In this document: positions 33,588 through 45,714 of the stretch, piece after piece
Layout of the letters: every line of letters begins with the position of its first letter
Position numbering within the stretch: position 1 is the stretch's first letter
Source of the DNA: Pterobdella sp. o SKG-2022
Taxonomy: Eukaryota > Annelida > Clitellata > Hirudinida > Piscicolidae
Length of the DNA stretch: 64,000 nt
Direction: 5' to 3'
Assembly (NCBI GenBank): GCA_964035795.1
Contig: OZ038324.1
Span: forward strand, 1 to 64,000
Notes under the pieces: model-generated
Databases searched by the model: none
What the model was told of the DNA's origin: nothing
Seen by the model: the letters and a program-made list of their open reading frames with translations, nothing else
Translations under genes and position numbers: made by a program

Positions 33588-34335
33588 TTAATCTTTTGCT
33601 GTCGAAGGCAGATGAAAGATCTAGAAGGACAAGAAGAGATATTTTTTTATTGTCAGCTGCTTGCAAAATATCAGTAAAAACCTTTAGTAATGCTGTTTAT
33701 GTTGAATAATGGCGACGATACGTTGATTGAAAAGATGGTAATAAATTATTGTAATTTGATCACATAACTCCTGTCTTAAAAGATCTACACTGGCTTGAAA
33801 TTGAAGAAAGAACTCAATACAAGATGATACATAAATGTCTCAAAATAGAAAGCCCTTCTTATCTTTCATCGAGATTATCAACTGTGTCTTTATTGCCTGA
33901 AAGAAAGACTCAGATCATCGAACACAATGGACCTAGCAAGAGCGAGAGCTAACACCATTTTCGGGAACAGAAGATTTGAAATTGCTGCACTAATTCTTTG
34001 GAATAATTTACCAAATAACCTCAAATCCATAACCTCCACAACAACTTTTTCCAAGTGCTTAAAAATCCACCTTATGATTAAGTCTTATAATCTTAAAACA
34101 TAATTTTAGAATTTTTTTCTCTCAAGTATTTTTTTTAGAAATCAAATTAGTGGAAGAAGAGGTAAATGAAAGGAATGACTGGATGTGTGTAGATTGAAGG
34201 ATAAAGCGTGAGGGGCTGGAAAGAATGAAAATCTACTGTATTAGGACTGGTTATATATATATGCTAAAGTGGTCTTGAAGACTTTATCAGTTTCATGCCC
34301 CTATAATAATATTCGTTGTTTTGTTTGTTTATACA
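33588..34335 (+). mobile_element. CR1-like LINE copy 2 with 5' inversion
   Basis: From 33,755 onward the plus strand matches 11,120-11,725 of copy 1 (C-terminal ORF, 3' UTR, shorter TA tract at about 34,250-34,262). From 33,753 back to about 33,588 the minus strand matches the RT region of copy 1 near 10,265-10,400: SLLVLLDLSSAFD is readable on that strand. The inverted upstream part joined directly to a sense 3' part is the classic product of twin priming. Confidence 0.88.
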
Positions 34336-34444
34336 AGTTTTGGAAATTTTCAGCAACCAATCACAACACAGCAAAAAGATTAACGCTTCGTTCGATAAGA
34401 CTCACTCCCTGGTTTGCGCATCTACGTGAGATTTTTGAAATAAA

Positions 34445-34565
34445 GATGATACTCCTTGCTAGTTTTCATAACCATGTTCTTCTTTATCTTTTTTACTTCT
34501 TCTTTTGCCTTCTTCAAGGCCTTGTCATTAGACTTGGCCTTTTTCTGCTTCTTTCCTCAACTTTC
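34445..34565 (-). other. Lysine-rich open stretch, possible exon
   Basis: On the minus strand about 40 codons are open: KKQKKAKSNDKALKKAKEEV, then KKIKKNMVMKTSKEYHLY. An AG dinucleotide precedes it and a GTAGAT lies near its end, but nothing links it to a neighbour. It may equally be a charged linker of a LINE ORF. Confidence 0.25.
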
Positions 34566-34569
34566 ATGA

Positions 34570-35120
34570 ATAAAAAACATTAGTCAACTAAAAGCCTGTA
34601 ATCTTTTTCAAAATAAGACTGAATTAATTAAAATTATTTTACAACTCTTTTTTGCCGTATAATATTCGTGTTTGTCGGCTGTGAACAGGATGTCGTAGAT
34701 TGATAAAAATTCTCAAATTCCTAACTGCCTCCATCTTTTATCTGTGATGTTAAGTAAATTTTTTAACTTAGACGATATAGTTGTTCAAAGTTCTTCTTCG
34801 GAAGGCTTTAAACAAGTTCAAAAAAATCATCGATATCATTTGAAAACTAAGTGGAATCTTTTTTTTGTTCTTGATTTACTCTTGCGCTTTTATACTCAAA
34901 ATTAAAGCATGCAAATCGCCCAAGGATGCGCATAGAGTTTAGATATTTAAGATATAAAAAATATTTTCAAAATTCGATTTCAACAAAATCAAAAACAAAT
35001 GATAAATATTTTTTTATGTAAATTCAAAGTGTTTTTTGTTTATATTTCATACATTATATTTATATTTTTAATTAATTTTTTTAGTCTTATTTATTCTTTG
35101 TAAAACATGTTGTTCAGTGG
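34570..35120. other. AT-rich spacer
   Basis: No coding or repeat structure recognised. Confidence 0.4.
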
Positions 35121-35124
35121 TTAG

Positions 35125-35440
35125 TGTTCATTATCCTGTGGTTCAAAATGCGCAGTCGATTGAAACACACAAGCCACAACCTCACAAAAACATATTTGAT
35201 TGGTTGACAAAAATTCGCAAAACAAATAAAAATTTATTTATTTGAATATTATTAATCATTAAATAATATTTACATGAAAAATTTTGTTTAATAATAAAAA
35301 TGAGTTGATATTAAACGCCCAGAACGACGGTTTATTGTAACATAGCTCATTCAGGAGTGTTATGCCTGCGGTAATATAGCTTATGAATTTAAGCTTGCGG
35401 CGAGCGAAAAAGCTTGCAATATTTTCTTTGTTCGACCAAT
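35125..35440 (+). repeat. Foldback-type dispersed repeat, copy 2
   Basis: About 315 bases nearly identical to 22,305-22,615, in the same orientation, running from attatcctgtggttcaaaa to tgcaatattttctttg. Confidence 0.85.
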
Positions 35441-35924
35441 ACGATCTTTTTTGTTATATATATCAAATAATATATTTCAAAAAAACATACTAATTTTTAT
35501 TGTTTGGTAAAATCTTAAAGTACACAAAAACGACACGGAAATGTTTCAATTATTTATTAAAGATTAACAATGTTTTCATAATAGTCTGTTATAGTTTCGA
35601 TCTTTAAAAATAAATGGAAAACATCAAGTGTTTGAAAATTTTTCAATCGGAAATTGATAATATTCAATTGACTGTGGGTTACTTAGACAGATCTGTTTTG
35701 TGTAGTTACGAATTATCCTTTTGAATATTACTTCATTGTTTTCTGAAATAGTCTAAATTTAAACAATAATATTACTAATAAGATTTATGTTTTTTATAAG
35801 ATGTTAATTTAACTTTTTTCTACTCTTTTTTAGAATATTTTTTTCTTCTGCTGAAGGTTTTTTTAAAAAAAATCTCTTTCTCTTCCTAAAAAATACTTTT
35901 GGAAATACTTTTCTTCCCTTCATA
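35441..35924. other. AT-rich spacer
   Basis: Nothing recognised. Confidence 0.4.
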
Positions 35925-36035
35925 ATAATAATATTATTATTATTTTTATTATTTTATTATTATTTTTATTATTTTATTATTATTTTTATTATTTTATTAT
36001 TATTTTTATTATTATTATTATAGTAGTAGTAGTAG
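35925..36035. repeat. 20-bp minisatellite of ATT/TTT triplets
   Basis: Three exact copies of a 20-base unit (tatttttattattttattat) at 35,941-36,000, flanked by shorter ATT and AGT triplet runs. Confidence 0.9.
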
Positions 36036-36362
36036 TTGTAGTAATGTCAGTAGTATTATTGCTATTTAAGCTATAATTTAGTATTCTTCCTAAGAAGTGT
36101 GGACAACCTTGAAAGAATTGATTAAGGTGCGTATCGAGGAATCATTAAGACTCATTGTTAACTGATTATGTCTAAAGACGAAAATTATTATATATAAATA
36201 AAATAGTCAAAAAATTATTTATTTACATTTAATTAACTAGTTTTAATTCAAATGAAGAATTTTTAATAAAGTGATTGCTAAATTCATATTAGTTTTTTAT
36301 ACTAATAGAGATGCTAATGGCTTATTTAATGATGCCTCAGATCCTATAAAGTCAAAATACAT

Positions 36363-36450
36363 AATAATAATAATGAATTACCTATATAGCGCCTCTTAGG
36401 CATCTTTCAAAGACGCTCTGCTATGAACTGCTTAAAGAAGGTTTTTAGGT
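36363..36450. repeat. (AAT)n plus a tatatagcgcc module
   Basis: An AAT tract followed by acctatatagcgcctcttag and a caaagacgctctgc core. Similar modules end many SINE and LINE copies in aquatic invertebrates. No second copy is present in this window to fix its limits. Confidence 0.4.
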
Positions 36451-36900
36451 TTTTGAAAAAATAAGATAGAAAGAACAAGAATTGGAAATACAACTGAAAA
36501 ACAAACTCAAGAGTCTTAATCAAAACGACCCGATAGACACCTTAGAAGCAAAAATAACAGACTCAATAAACACAGTGGTAGTCAAAGTCGAAGAAAAAAC
36601 AAAAAGAAAGAATCAAAAAGTTATCACCAGCAACGAAGTTCTTACTGAATAAACGAAAAACACATAAGAGGTTGGGCATGGCGATCACAAAAGTCGAATA
36701 CGGAGAACTTCATTAAACAGTCTCAGTTCCAAAGCATTAGTAAAACACTTACTGAAAACAAAAAAAATAACGACATGAACTTCAAAATAAAACCACAATT
36801 AAGAAGAAGGAAAGCGAAAGCAGGAAAAAATGCTGGTAGCATTGCCACGGCCAATTGCCAGGAAAATCTTCTGGCACAACCAGACTGCCTCCAAAGGGTC
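36450..36900 (+). mobile_element. LINE fragment: linker between endonuclease and RT
   Basis: The plus frame reads EIQLKNKLKSLNQNDPIDTL and KITDSINTVVVKVEEKTKRK, a charged helical linker typical between the endonuclease and RT domains of LINE ORF2. No catalytic motif is present. Confidence 0.5.
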
Positions 36901-36959
36901 ACTGGTCGCCTCAAAAAGTTTTCTACCTAACACCTTTTTTTTTACCCCATCATGTCACC

Positions 36960-38135
36960 ATCAAGACCATCCCGTGGTCGAGGAGCTCAGCCGCTCTCAC
37001 AGGGTCGGGCCACAGACTCTCGGGACTCAGTGTGGTATTTATTTTGGGGCAGGTGAAGAAGTGAGGGATGTCATGTGTATGGCAGAGTGGGCATGAAGGT
37101 GAAGGATGAGATGAGGGTGAGATTTTGTTGAGGTATAAGAGGATGAAAGGTGATTTGTTTGATCTGAGTTGGGCGAAAGTGCGGTGAGTGTAGTGATCTA
37201 GGGTGGTTTCTGATTCATGAATGGGTGGGGGTTGCTTGCCAAAAATTTTTTTGTGAGGGGATGATATGTAGTCATGAACTATTTTTGTGTGTATTGTTTT
37301 CCTATTGTTTTTTATTTGAATGTGAAAGGTGTTCTGGGAGGGGGGTATGTTTAGGGTGTAATTGATGTTGTTGTTGAATGTGGATTGTTTCTTGTAACTA
37401 GGGTGGGCTTCTTGTGTGGTGAGTGGGGTAAAAGACTTTTTGTATGAGTTGTGATGCGTGAAGTTTGAGGTGGATTTGGAGTGGGAGGATTTTGGTCTTT
37501 GAGTGGAGGTGTTGAGTGTTGGTGTCTAGGGCGCAGCCAGTGATTGTTCTCAGAGCTGCGTTTTGGATTTTTTAGAATTTGTTGAAGGAGGTGGATTAGA
37601 TGATGAATTACCAGATGGTGTTGGTGTATTCGATGATGGGAAGGAGTAATGTTTGTATGTGGTGAGAAGTGTTTCCTTGCTTTTTCCCCAGTGTGTTGAT
37701 GTGAGGAGTTTTAAGAGATTGAGTTTTTTTTGCTTTTGTGATGGGGTTGTCTGTGTGGGTGGAGAATTTTAGTTCATGGTCAAAAGTTAAGCCAAGGATG
37801 GTAGGGTTGGAGGTGGTGGGATGGGAGTGTTGTTGATATGGATGTTCAGTGGTTTGTTATATTTTGAAGGGTCGGGGGTCATGAGAGTTGATGTGGTTTT
37901 GGTAGGGTTGATTTGTAGGTTGTTATTGTGAGCTCATGTGTGTATCTCGTTAAGATATGGAAGAAGGTTCTGAATGGCTGTGTTGGTGTAGGAGTGGGAT
38001 GATGATATGGTGATATCGTCTGCGTAGGTGATGAGGTTGAGTGAGTTGATTTTGGGAAGTGGTATGTCAGAGGTATATATTGAATAGTATGGGTGATAGA
38101 ACGCCCCCTTGGGGAACTCCTGCTTTCTACCTCAA
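36960..38135 (-). mobile_element. Jockey-like LINE: RT half and C-terminus
   Basis: Read on the minus strand from 38,135: GVPQGGVLSPILFNIYTSDI, then LITYADDITISSS (intact YADD), LNEIHTWAHNNNLQINPTKT, and near 37,080 CPLCHTHDIPHFFTC, the zinc-like C-terminal cluster. Stops and frameshifts separate these blocks. Positions 37,480-37,890 are nearly identical to 54,130-54,548. Confidence 0.85.
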
Positions 38136-38468
38136 CAAAGCTGCCGCTTGAGGGGCCGCAGCAGCCCGTTGTGTCGAGTGCAACGGGTTGAAAATGGAAG
38201 TATTAATGGATATTCACTTTGACTCACAAATGATTGATTGATATTATTTTTTGGAAGTATTAATTCATCATATATAAATACACTTGAGTTGTTTTGTATA
38301 GCTTTCAGCGTTGATTCAGATTCTCAGATTTCCAAGTTTATCTAGTTTTGAATAAATCAGTTCACCGTATTTTTAAATAAAAAAAAATTACTAAAATCTA
38401 AGTCGAAGGCATATAATGCTTTGTCCAAGTGCGTGACCGGTTCTCATGGATTATGAAGTTTGAAATCC
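38136..38468. other. Spacer with a G+C-rich patch
   Basis: Contains gaggggccgcagcagcccg and the short inverted pair cgttgtgtcgagtgcaacg near 38,170-38,190; otherwise AT-rich. Origin not recognised. Confidence 0.35.
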
Positions 38469-38469
38469 A

Positions 38470-40810
38470 GGTTTAATTCCATCAAAATTGAAATAAAACG
38501 CGAATTGAGAAAGATGCTGAAAGTTGGAGTGAGAGAGCTGATGAGATCCAATTAGCAGCTTAGACTAAAAACACCAGAGTATTTTACAGTCTATTGCGTG
38601 AGGTTTATGGCCCTTCTAGCTTCTCTATCACGCCTTTGAGAAGCAAAGATAATAAGTATCTCATTTGCGACCCATTCGGCATGCTAAACAGATGGAAAGA
38701 ACACTTTTACGATTTTCTAAACAGACCTTCAATATTAAATTCAGAACTAGTTTAATCCATTCCAACAAGACGCTTTGGGTGACGAAATTACAACACAGGA
38801 AGTGGAAGAGGTAGTTAAAACTGAACTCTGATAAATCCCCTGATATGAACGACTTTTTTGCAGAATTCTTTCATTGGGCTTGTACAGGGTTGATGGAGCG
38901 TCTGACTATTCTATTACAAACAGCTTGAAGAACTGAAACTATTTCTGAGAATTTGAGAAACTCTTTGTTAGTTGTGCTTTATAAGGGAAAGGGTGCTAAA
39001 AACGATTGCAGTAACTACCGAGGAATTTCACTTTTTATCAATTGTGGGTAAAATTCTTAGTCGCATTATTTTCAAAAGAATTGACCTTCACATTGCCGAT
39101 AATGTTTTGCCAAAATCCCAGTGTGGGTTTAGAAGTGGTCAAAAGACAGTTGATATGATATTTACAATCAGACAACTGCAAGGAAAATGTCAGGAACAGT
39201 GCAAAGATCTTTTTCAAGTGTTCATTAACCTCACTAGGCCTTTGACACAGTAAACCGTGAAGCTCTTTGGTTGATTCTTGAAAAATTAGGCTGTGCAGAG
39301 AAGTTGATTTCTATCTTGAAACTTTTCCACCACGAAATGAAAACTACGCTGAATATCGGGGGAAAACTTGCAGAACTTTGCACTGTAGGAAACATGTCAA
39401 GCAGGGAGATCACTAGCTCCAACACTATTTAAGCTTTATTTTTCTATGATGTTTCAATTAGCTTTTAAGAACAGTAGCAAAGGTGTTCACATTCACTATC
39501 AAACCACTAGTAAGATTTATAACATCAAACGCTTCACTGCCAGCACCAAAACAATGATAAGCGTGAAACGTAAATTGTTTTATGCAGACTACTGTGCTTT
39601 GCTGATTCACACCGAGATGGAAATGCAGCATCTGATGGATTCTTTTGAAGCTGCGTGCACTGACTATCAGTTTGCAAAAAACTGTTTTGCTGTACTAACA
39701 AACCTTTGGAAAAACATATGTCGAGCCAGTAATCTATGTCTACGAACAAAAGCTGACAGTCGTTCCAAAGTTAAAGTTTATAATGCGTGTGTTCTAACTG
39801 TCCTTCTTTATGCTAGTGAAACTTGGACCACATATAGCAGGCACTTGAAACAATTTAAGCGTTTTCACCAACAGTGTCTGCGTATGATTCTGGGAATAAA
39901 ATGGCAGATGCATATCAGCGACACCGAAATACTTGAGATGACAAAAACCGGTAGCATCGAAGTCCTAATTTCCAAGCAACAGCTCAGATGGAGCAGAAAC
40001 TTAGTAGGATTGCCCAACGAACGGATTCCAAAGCAAATATTTTATGGGCAACTTACCGATGGAAAAAGATTGACTCACAAACCCAAAAAACGATTTAAAG
40101 ATTACTTGAAACAAACCTTCAACAAATGCGGCGTAAACTCTGAATCATGGAAAATGCAAGCGCAACAGGTTAACTTGGAGAATAAGCGGTCATTTTGAAA
40201 AAAGCAGACGAGAACACGCTAGGCTTGAAAGCGATCTCTGGAAAGAAAACATCACTGAGCATGTAACAGAACTAACGTGCGGTCAATGTGGGAGACCATG
40301 CTTGAGCAAAACGGTTTTTTTGAGTCATTTAAGGTCCCATCGACGTCGTGTTTCTCCGGCCAAGCATGAGAAAGTCAGCTCAGTGCCACTACTCGTCAGA
40401 ATTCTATTGTCGGCCCCTATAGCTCAATGGTTGAGCATTAGACTAATTAGCTAAAGTTACCGTGTTCGATCCCGCGTGGGCCGAAAATTAGCACTTGTTC
40501 TATAGTGTGTTTTCGCTACATTAAATTTGTAGCAAGCGCTTTGATCTATAAGGAAAAGCGCTTTATAAATACCGCATTACATTACATTTGCCCAATGCCA
40601 TATAGCAATATTTGTAACATTTGTGGCAGTCTGCAAAAGTGTAGGTGGCATAAAAAAGCACTGAAAAGTTCATATTTTTAATCCCGAATCTTTTCATATG
40701 TATCAATTGTGGAAAGATATGCAAATCCTCTGCGTGTTTGAAAAGTCACCTTTGAGCCAAAAACTGTTTGCAAATCAATGGCAATACTTGAAGACAAGTC
40801 GCTGCCAGCA
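38470..40810 (+). mobile_element. Zinc-finger LINE copy 1 (RT plus C2H2 tail), interrupted by a SINE
   Basis: Plus-strand frames give VFYSLLREVYGPSSFSITPL, MLNRWKEHFYDFLNRPS, VLYKGKGAKNDCSNYRGISL (frameshifted), FDTVNREALWLILEKLGC and LFYADYCALLIHTEMEMQHL, where YADD is YADY. The C-terminus has a C2H2 finger CGQCGRPCLSKTVFLSHLRS (about 40,277-40,340), and after the SINE a second finger relic (ICNICG) and CKSL-like third. The matching copy at 63.05-63.37 kb shows ICGNCEKVCKSSAGLKSHLR. Stops and frameshifts are numerous. Confidence 0.85.
40409..40587 (+). mobile_element. tRNA-derived SINE
   Basis: Begins ggcccctatagctcaatgg, with an A-box-like tagctcaatgg and, 40 bases on, a B-box gttcgatcc, followed by cgcgtgggccg closing a tRNA-like head. 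A tRNA-unrelated body (aagcgctttgatct, aagcgctttataaat) and an attacattac tail follow. It sits exactly within sequence that is continuous in the second zinc-finger LINE copy at about 63,112, so both ends are defined. Likely target duplication is only a few bases (att). Confidence 0.85.
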
Positions 40811-42745
40811 TTTGTACCTCTACTTGATAATGTAAGTTCATCTTACGAAAAGCTTCGTGAAATAAAATTTAACTTCTAAAATTTTTTTCATTTAAATAAG
40901 TAAAAAAAATTTTGGTTTCCAAATAGTTCGATACGAGTTTTTATTTCTATTGGAAAAATAATTTAAGGCTTTGACAACCCAAATTTAAGTAAAATATCCC
41001 GGTTATTAAAGTTATTATAAAAATATAATATATTATATATTATAAAAATATAATGATATTTAGAATAGCTATAATTAAAATTTTTAAAATAAATTTAATA
41101 TATTTATGTCTTATAAAACATAAGTGCGATATTCCTAGACATTTTTTATATCTTTTAATTCAAATATTTCCTGATTTTTATAACCCTCAGATGATTAAAA
41201 AAATCGTTAACTAAGGTTAAACTTATCAAAAATTTAATTTTTTGAAAACAATCTGAAAATTGTCTTTTTTTAGAGATTATTCAAACCATTTTCAGAAACA
41301 TCGTATGTATTTTTCTTTAATATTTTTTAATGAAAAACATCAACATTTATTGAGAATCAAAAGCTATAATTTTCGATAAGTTTAGCCTTATCATAAAACT
41401 TTAGCAATTGTTTTATGATAAGGCTTTTGCTTCTCAAAAAATTTAGTTGAAAAATTCTTTTTAATTGATGTTTTTCTTTACAAAATATTCAAACCATGAT
41501 GGTATTATGACGTAGAATAGCCTAAACCAAATAGTAAGATAAACACAAAGTATTTATTAATCTAAATTACGAAGCTTCGTAATTCAGCTTAATAAATACT
41601 TTGTGTTTGTTTACTTCACTATTATGACAATAATTATAAATTGATTCTGACATTATAGTTTATAAAATGAATTTGAAAATATTTTAAAATTAGCATCAAA
41701 CAATGATGAATTTTAAAATTTGAATTGATATTATGATAAAAATAACTAAAACTAAAAAATTAAAACCAAACACTGATCACGAGGCTTTTGGTAATTCTAT
41801 CAAGCTAGTATACGTCACTTGATGATTTTGCTAATTCATGTAATTTACGAAAAGCTTCGTGTTGTTCAGTTAATACAAAGGTTTTTTTGAATTTATTCCT
41901 ACTGAGCTATAATAATACTTAGACTAAAATCAATCTATATTTGTACAAACTCGATAGCATTTCGAAATATAGATAAAATTTCAAGTCAAATCGCAAAATG
42001 AATATCAAATGAAAAAGATTTTCAATGGAAATTTTCATTTTTACAGAAAAACAAACGAGCAAAATATTAGCAAAACATTATTTTAAAAAACTAAAAGTAA
42101 ATAAATGAATAAAATTAATCAATATGAATGTAATAAGATGAAAAAATATATATAACGATATTCTTGAGTCAAAAGAAAATGAAAAAACTTTTGAACACTT
42201 CGTTTTTTTTTATAAAGTAACAATCTTTCGTTAACAGTGTAACTTGAAAATTTTAACGAAAAACTTTATTTCTTAATAATAAAAACTACAAATTTTTGAA
42301 AAACTTTCAACTTAGATATTATACAACCAAAAAAGTAAAACTGGTTTATTTCTTATAGAAAAATAATTATCCTATTCAGTGGGGATAAATTTATAAAAAA
42401 TAGAAGCATCACAATGTCTTGAACCAAAAAAAAATGTTTGAAAACAAAATTGATAATTTAATATAATCAAAAAAATGGAAAAGCACCATGGAGTTCCTCA
42501 CTTTATTTTTATATTATCATTAATATTCCAATAGCTAGTATACCGTAATATTAAGAAAGAAGACGCACAACCTAATTTAACTAAAACAATAGAATATCAA
42601 AAAATAGTATTTTCAATTTTGAAATTTTTGTTTAATGAAACCAATATATTATTTCAATAATTTTAGTTTTAAATTTTAATTAAATTTATTGCTTATTTAT
42701 ATAGTATAGTATTGAAAGATCAACTGCTATCTTTCCATCAGATTG
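40811..42745. other. AT-rich spacer with several hairpins
   Basis: No exon recognised. Perfect 16-bp inverted arms at 41,384-41,399 and 41,410-41,425 (agccttatcataaaac). A larger near-palindrome at 41,541-41,608 has 20-bp outer arms (aaacacaaagtatttattaa) around an attacgaagcttcgtaat core. The acgaa(aa)gcttcgt core recurs at about 40,847 and 41,850. Confidence 0.7.
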
Positions 42746-42746
42746 A

Positions 42747-43101
42747 TTATAAAACCTCGTAATTGTTGGTGCATTCAAGAAATTCTTCTAAACCGTCTTT
42801 TTCTTTCTTTTTGTGATTTTTGTCTTTTTTGCTTTTCTTATTTTTATCACTTTTTATTTTCTTTTTGAATTTTTTCTTGAATGATGATGAAAGAAAGTTA
42901 GTTATAACCAAAATTTTTAAAGACATTTAAAAATTCAAATACTGATACATAAAAATGAGAAAACTTAAAAACAACTAACATCATCTTCTTCATTTTTGTC
43001 ATTTTCTTTTTTTTTTTTCTTTTTTCTCTTTTTTGCATCATCATTATCATCTTCGTCAGTACTAGCGCTGAAAATTTCCACTGTAGTATCTCCAACATTT
43101 A
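42747..43101 (-). CDS. Lysine-rich protein, last two exons (3' end of an unrecognised gene)
   Basis: Exon 43101-42980 follows an acceptor tttcgccag and encodes NVGDTTVEIFSASTDEDDND then DAKKRKKKKKKEN and an acidic end. A donor GTTAGT follows. The intron is 104 bases with a ctaac branch-like motif and ends ttcaag. Exon 42875-42747 encodes KKFKKKIKSDKNKKSKKDKN then HKKKEKDGLEEFLECTNNYE and ends VL-stop. Both exons join in phase 0. The upstream exons are not adjacent: 43.1-57 kb is filled with retroelements, so the gene may continue into the exons at 57-58 kb, but phase and content do not prove it. Product not recognised; the basic/acidic tail suggests a nuclear or scaffold-type disordered C-terminus (inference). 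Confidence 0.6.
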
Positions 43102-43489
43102 CTGGCGAAAGTCAATGAGACATTCAATTAATTTTATTTAATGAATTGTTTGAATGAGAATATCATTTTTTTAAATTTTTTAATTTCCTTTGTCCATGTA
43201 GGTGAAAACAATCTCTTTTCATCATGAAAACTTTGATCCTTTTTTTAGAAATCAAAAAAACCCATAAAAATCCCCCTCAACCATCCAAAAACCTTCACCC
43301 TCGTTTAAATAGTATTAATAACAGATCTTACACGATAATCTTTTGACCAATACTTTCAAAACCACAAGCAAACGTATAAGCACTGAGGCTTATATATGCA
43401 TCAAGCCCTATTAATCCCGCTATAACATTTGACCTAAAATATAAACACACCCAACATGAAAAAACACTACTGGAACTAATATCTTCTAC

Positions 43490-44340
43490 CCATTAGTTTT
43501 TGGAATGATGTCAAACTGCACCAAAGACATGTCATTTCACAATTCTTCTGAGTGCGAGTAGATGAGACGAGGTGGATCTTCCAAGACGGAAGCCGTTTTG
43601 ACTGGGCGAAGCAGCTTGTCGATGACAAGGCGGATTCTGTTTAGTATAGTCTTCTCAAAAGTCCAATTCTGACCTTCTCAGGGTGGGGGATGTCAACGGC
43701 TTAGTGTCAAAGCTATGCCTATGCTGGGCCTTCGACGGCGGACAGGTCTGACACCGACGGTCAAAGTCCGCGACTCGGCTAACATAGGGCAATGATGAAG
43801 ACTGATCCATTCGGAAGGCAGGAATGGTTTTTGGTTCAGATGGTGGTCATCAACACACCGATGTTCCAGCTTCTGTCACTCGTTTGCCTAGCAGATGAAT
43901 CAACTCATGGTCAATGGTAAAGGAACATCAGCCATCTCAAGCATGACACTGCACCTGTGAGAGCCGTAGCAAAGCACCACAGTAATACAAGCTACTAGAA
44001 AACATGAATAATTTTTCAAAAAGCACCACGGTCAAAGCCCGTGACTATCGACCTTTACGTAGAAAGAGTTTTAGTCCAAAAGCTACCAATGACAAGTCTG
44101 GTTTAAATCCGAATGGAAGACCAAACTCTGGTCTCTCGCCCAACAAAAGGACTTTCCATCTCAAACAAAGCTACAACATCGGAACACTAAACTGTCGCTT
44201 CCTCAACTCAGAGTTTGCTCAAGGTGAACTCAACCTCCCCATCAACCAACACAACCTTCAAACAGTCTGCATCTAAAATCAACGCCTTCTTCACAAGGAC
44301 AGTGATCCGGATATCATAAACCTAGATATTGGCCACAGTA
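43490..44340 (+). mobile_element. LINE 5' region and endonuclease N-terminus
   Basis: A locally G+C-richer block. From 44,004 the frame reads MNNFSKSTTVKARDYRPLRR, then QSYNIGTLNCRFLNSEFAQG and NLQTVCI, with a TAA at 44,274 where Gln precedes the catalytic residue in related endonucleases (IQ.QR). It stops after DSDPDIINLDI, so only the first strand pair of the endonuclease remains; 43,490-44,000 would be its 5' UTR. Confidence 0.65.
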
Positions 44341-44605
44341 TCAACAAACTGATATTCTGGCATCGCTGCCATTTGGCTTGGCGGATGATCCTTCTTTTTG
44401 CTGACAATGGCAAGGCAAACTGTCCAAGTGTGGAAACTGCGGATCTTGAATTCAATAATTTCGAGTTGAACGTTAGCTCGAGCTAGCAGTCTATCAAAAT
44501 TTGTCTCAAATAAAATGGTCTTTTTTATACATCACTCTATTGTAGTATTAATAATCTAGACCGACTGCTGTCAACCCAAAATAGTGGGACATGTACAGCA
44601 GTATA
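44340..44605 (-). repeat. Dispersed repeat copy 2 (ctgctgtacatg family)
   Basis: Inverted match to 11,790-12,050. It directly follows the LINE 5' fragment. Confidence 0.7.
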
Positions 44606-44779
44606 ATCCAACTGAATTAATTAATTTAAAAAAAACATTAGTGCAATAACAACCTACAAAAACCTCCTCCCATCATCATTATCATTTTATCATAGTAAGC
44701 ACCTTTCCTTTTTCCACAACCACTGACTTCTCCATTTCATCCCATCACAAGCACCTTCAAAAACTAAAAAAAGTCCAAG

Positions 44780-45215
44780 ACTAGTTTTCCATTATACCTT
44801 TCCATGCTAATCTTGCCCTTGCCCTTCTTTTACTACCACCAAACTTCAAAATCTCATGCCAGTTTCCTACAATCTTCTTCACACTTTCTCACAAAATAGC
44901 CCAACCTTTTCAAACTTTCATGTTTTACAATTTCAACAATTGAATCACTTAAACACAATAAACCCATCAACTTTTTTGTGCTCACCCATCAGCCAGCTGA
45001 ACACCGCACACCATTCGAAGCATTCTTTTCAATAAAACTTCCTACTCAAATTTCCGAGTCATATGTCATAACAGGTCTCAAACAAGTTCTATAGTTTCTT
45101 CGATATTCCATGTGTGTCAGTTACCACATAACATAAAAAAACACGGTTGAATGCCTTCCAGCCCAGTCATAACCATCGTGTAACAGCTAGCTCATTTCTT
45201 TCATCAACATTTATG
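44780..45215 (-). mobile_element. RTE-like LINE 3' end
   Basis: The reverse complement matches 18,735-19,160 (gctagctgttacacgatgg; LGWKAFNRVFL; KECFEW frame-shifted), so it is the C-terminal section of the same RTE-like family, with many indels. Confidence 0.7.
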
Positions 45216-45714
45216 TTGTAAACCAGATAAAAATTTTTTTTTATAGCCTTTCAAGTCACTCAACAACCATCTGAAACTATATACTATGAACATAAATTTC
45301 CGATGGCATAATGTTGACACTACCTCGTTACCATCACCCACCACGAGAAAGCCAGAATTTGCCTTCGCGATGATATTTAGAAACTACGGCTGAAGGCAAT
45401 GGTAATCTACACTGATGGCGTACATTCAGCCAGAAAGTGAAAAAAAGGGTTAATAGAATATTTAAACTTTGGTCTCATAAAAAAACAAGAAGTAAAAAGA
45501 AAAATAAAATGAAAACTAAATATTACAATCAATAGAAATAAACTCCAGACACTCACCTGAACGAAGAAATCTTTGTTGAAGTAAATCCATGTCTTCTAAC
45601 TCATATGTGTACGAATCCTGTGCGTGGTGTTTGTTTATAACCAGTTAAAACCGATAAATTCATTTTTAAACTTTTTTTTAACTATTAAAGGTGTCTAACT
45701 GTATCTAAACACGT
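45216..45714. other. Spacer, no gene recognised
   Basis: A locally G+C-richer patch at 45,300-45,440 is unassigned; the rest is AT-rich. Confidence 0.35.

Noticed and set aside
33588..33753. Independent minus-strand CR1 insertion
   Set aside because: It abuts the sense 3' part within two bases and supplies the upstream region of the same element, so a single 5'-inverted insertion is simpler.
40411..40484. Functional tRNA gene
   Set aside because: A and B boxes are present, but the anticodon and T stems are mismatched and a SINE body and tail follow; it is a tRNA-derived SINE head.
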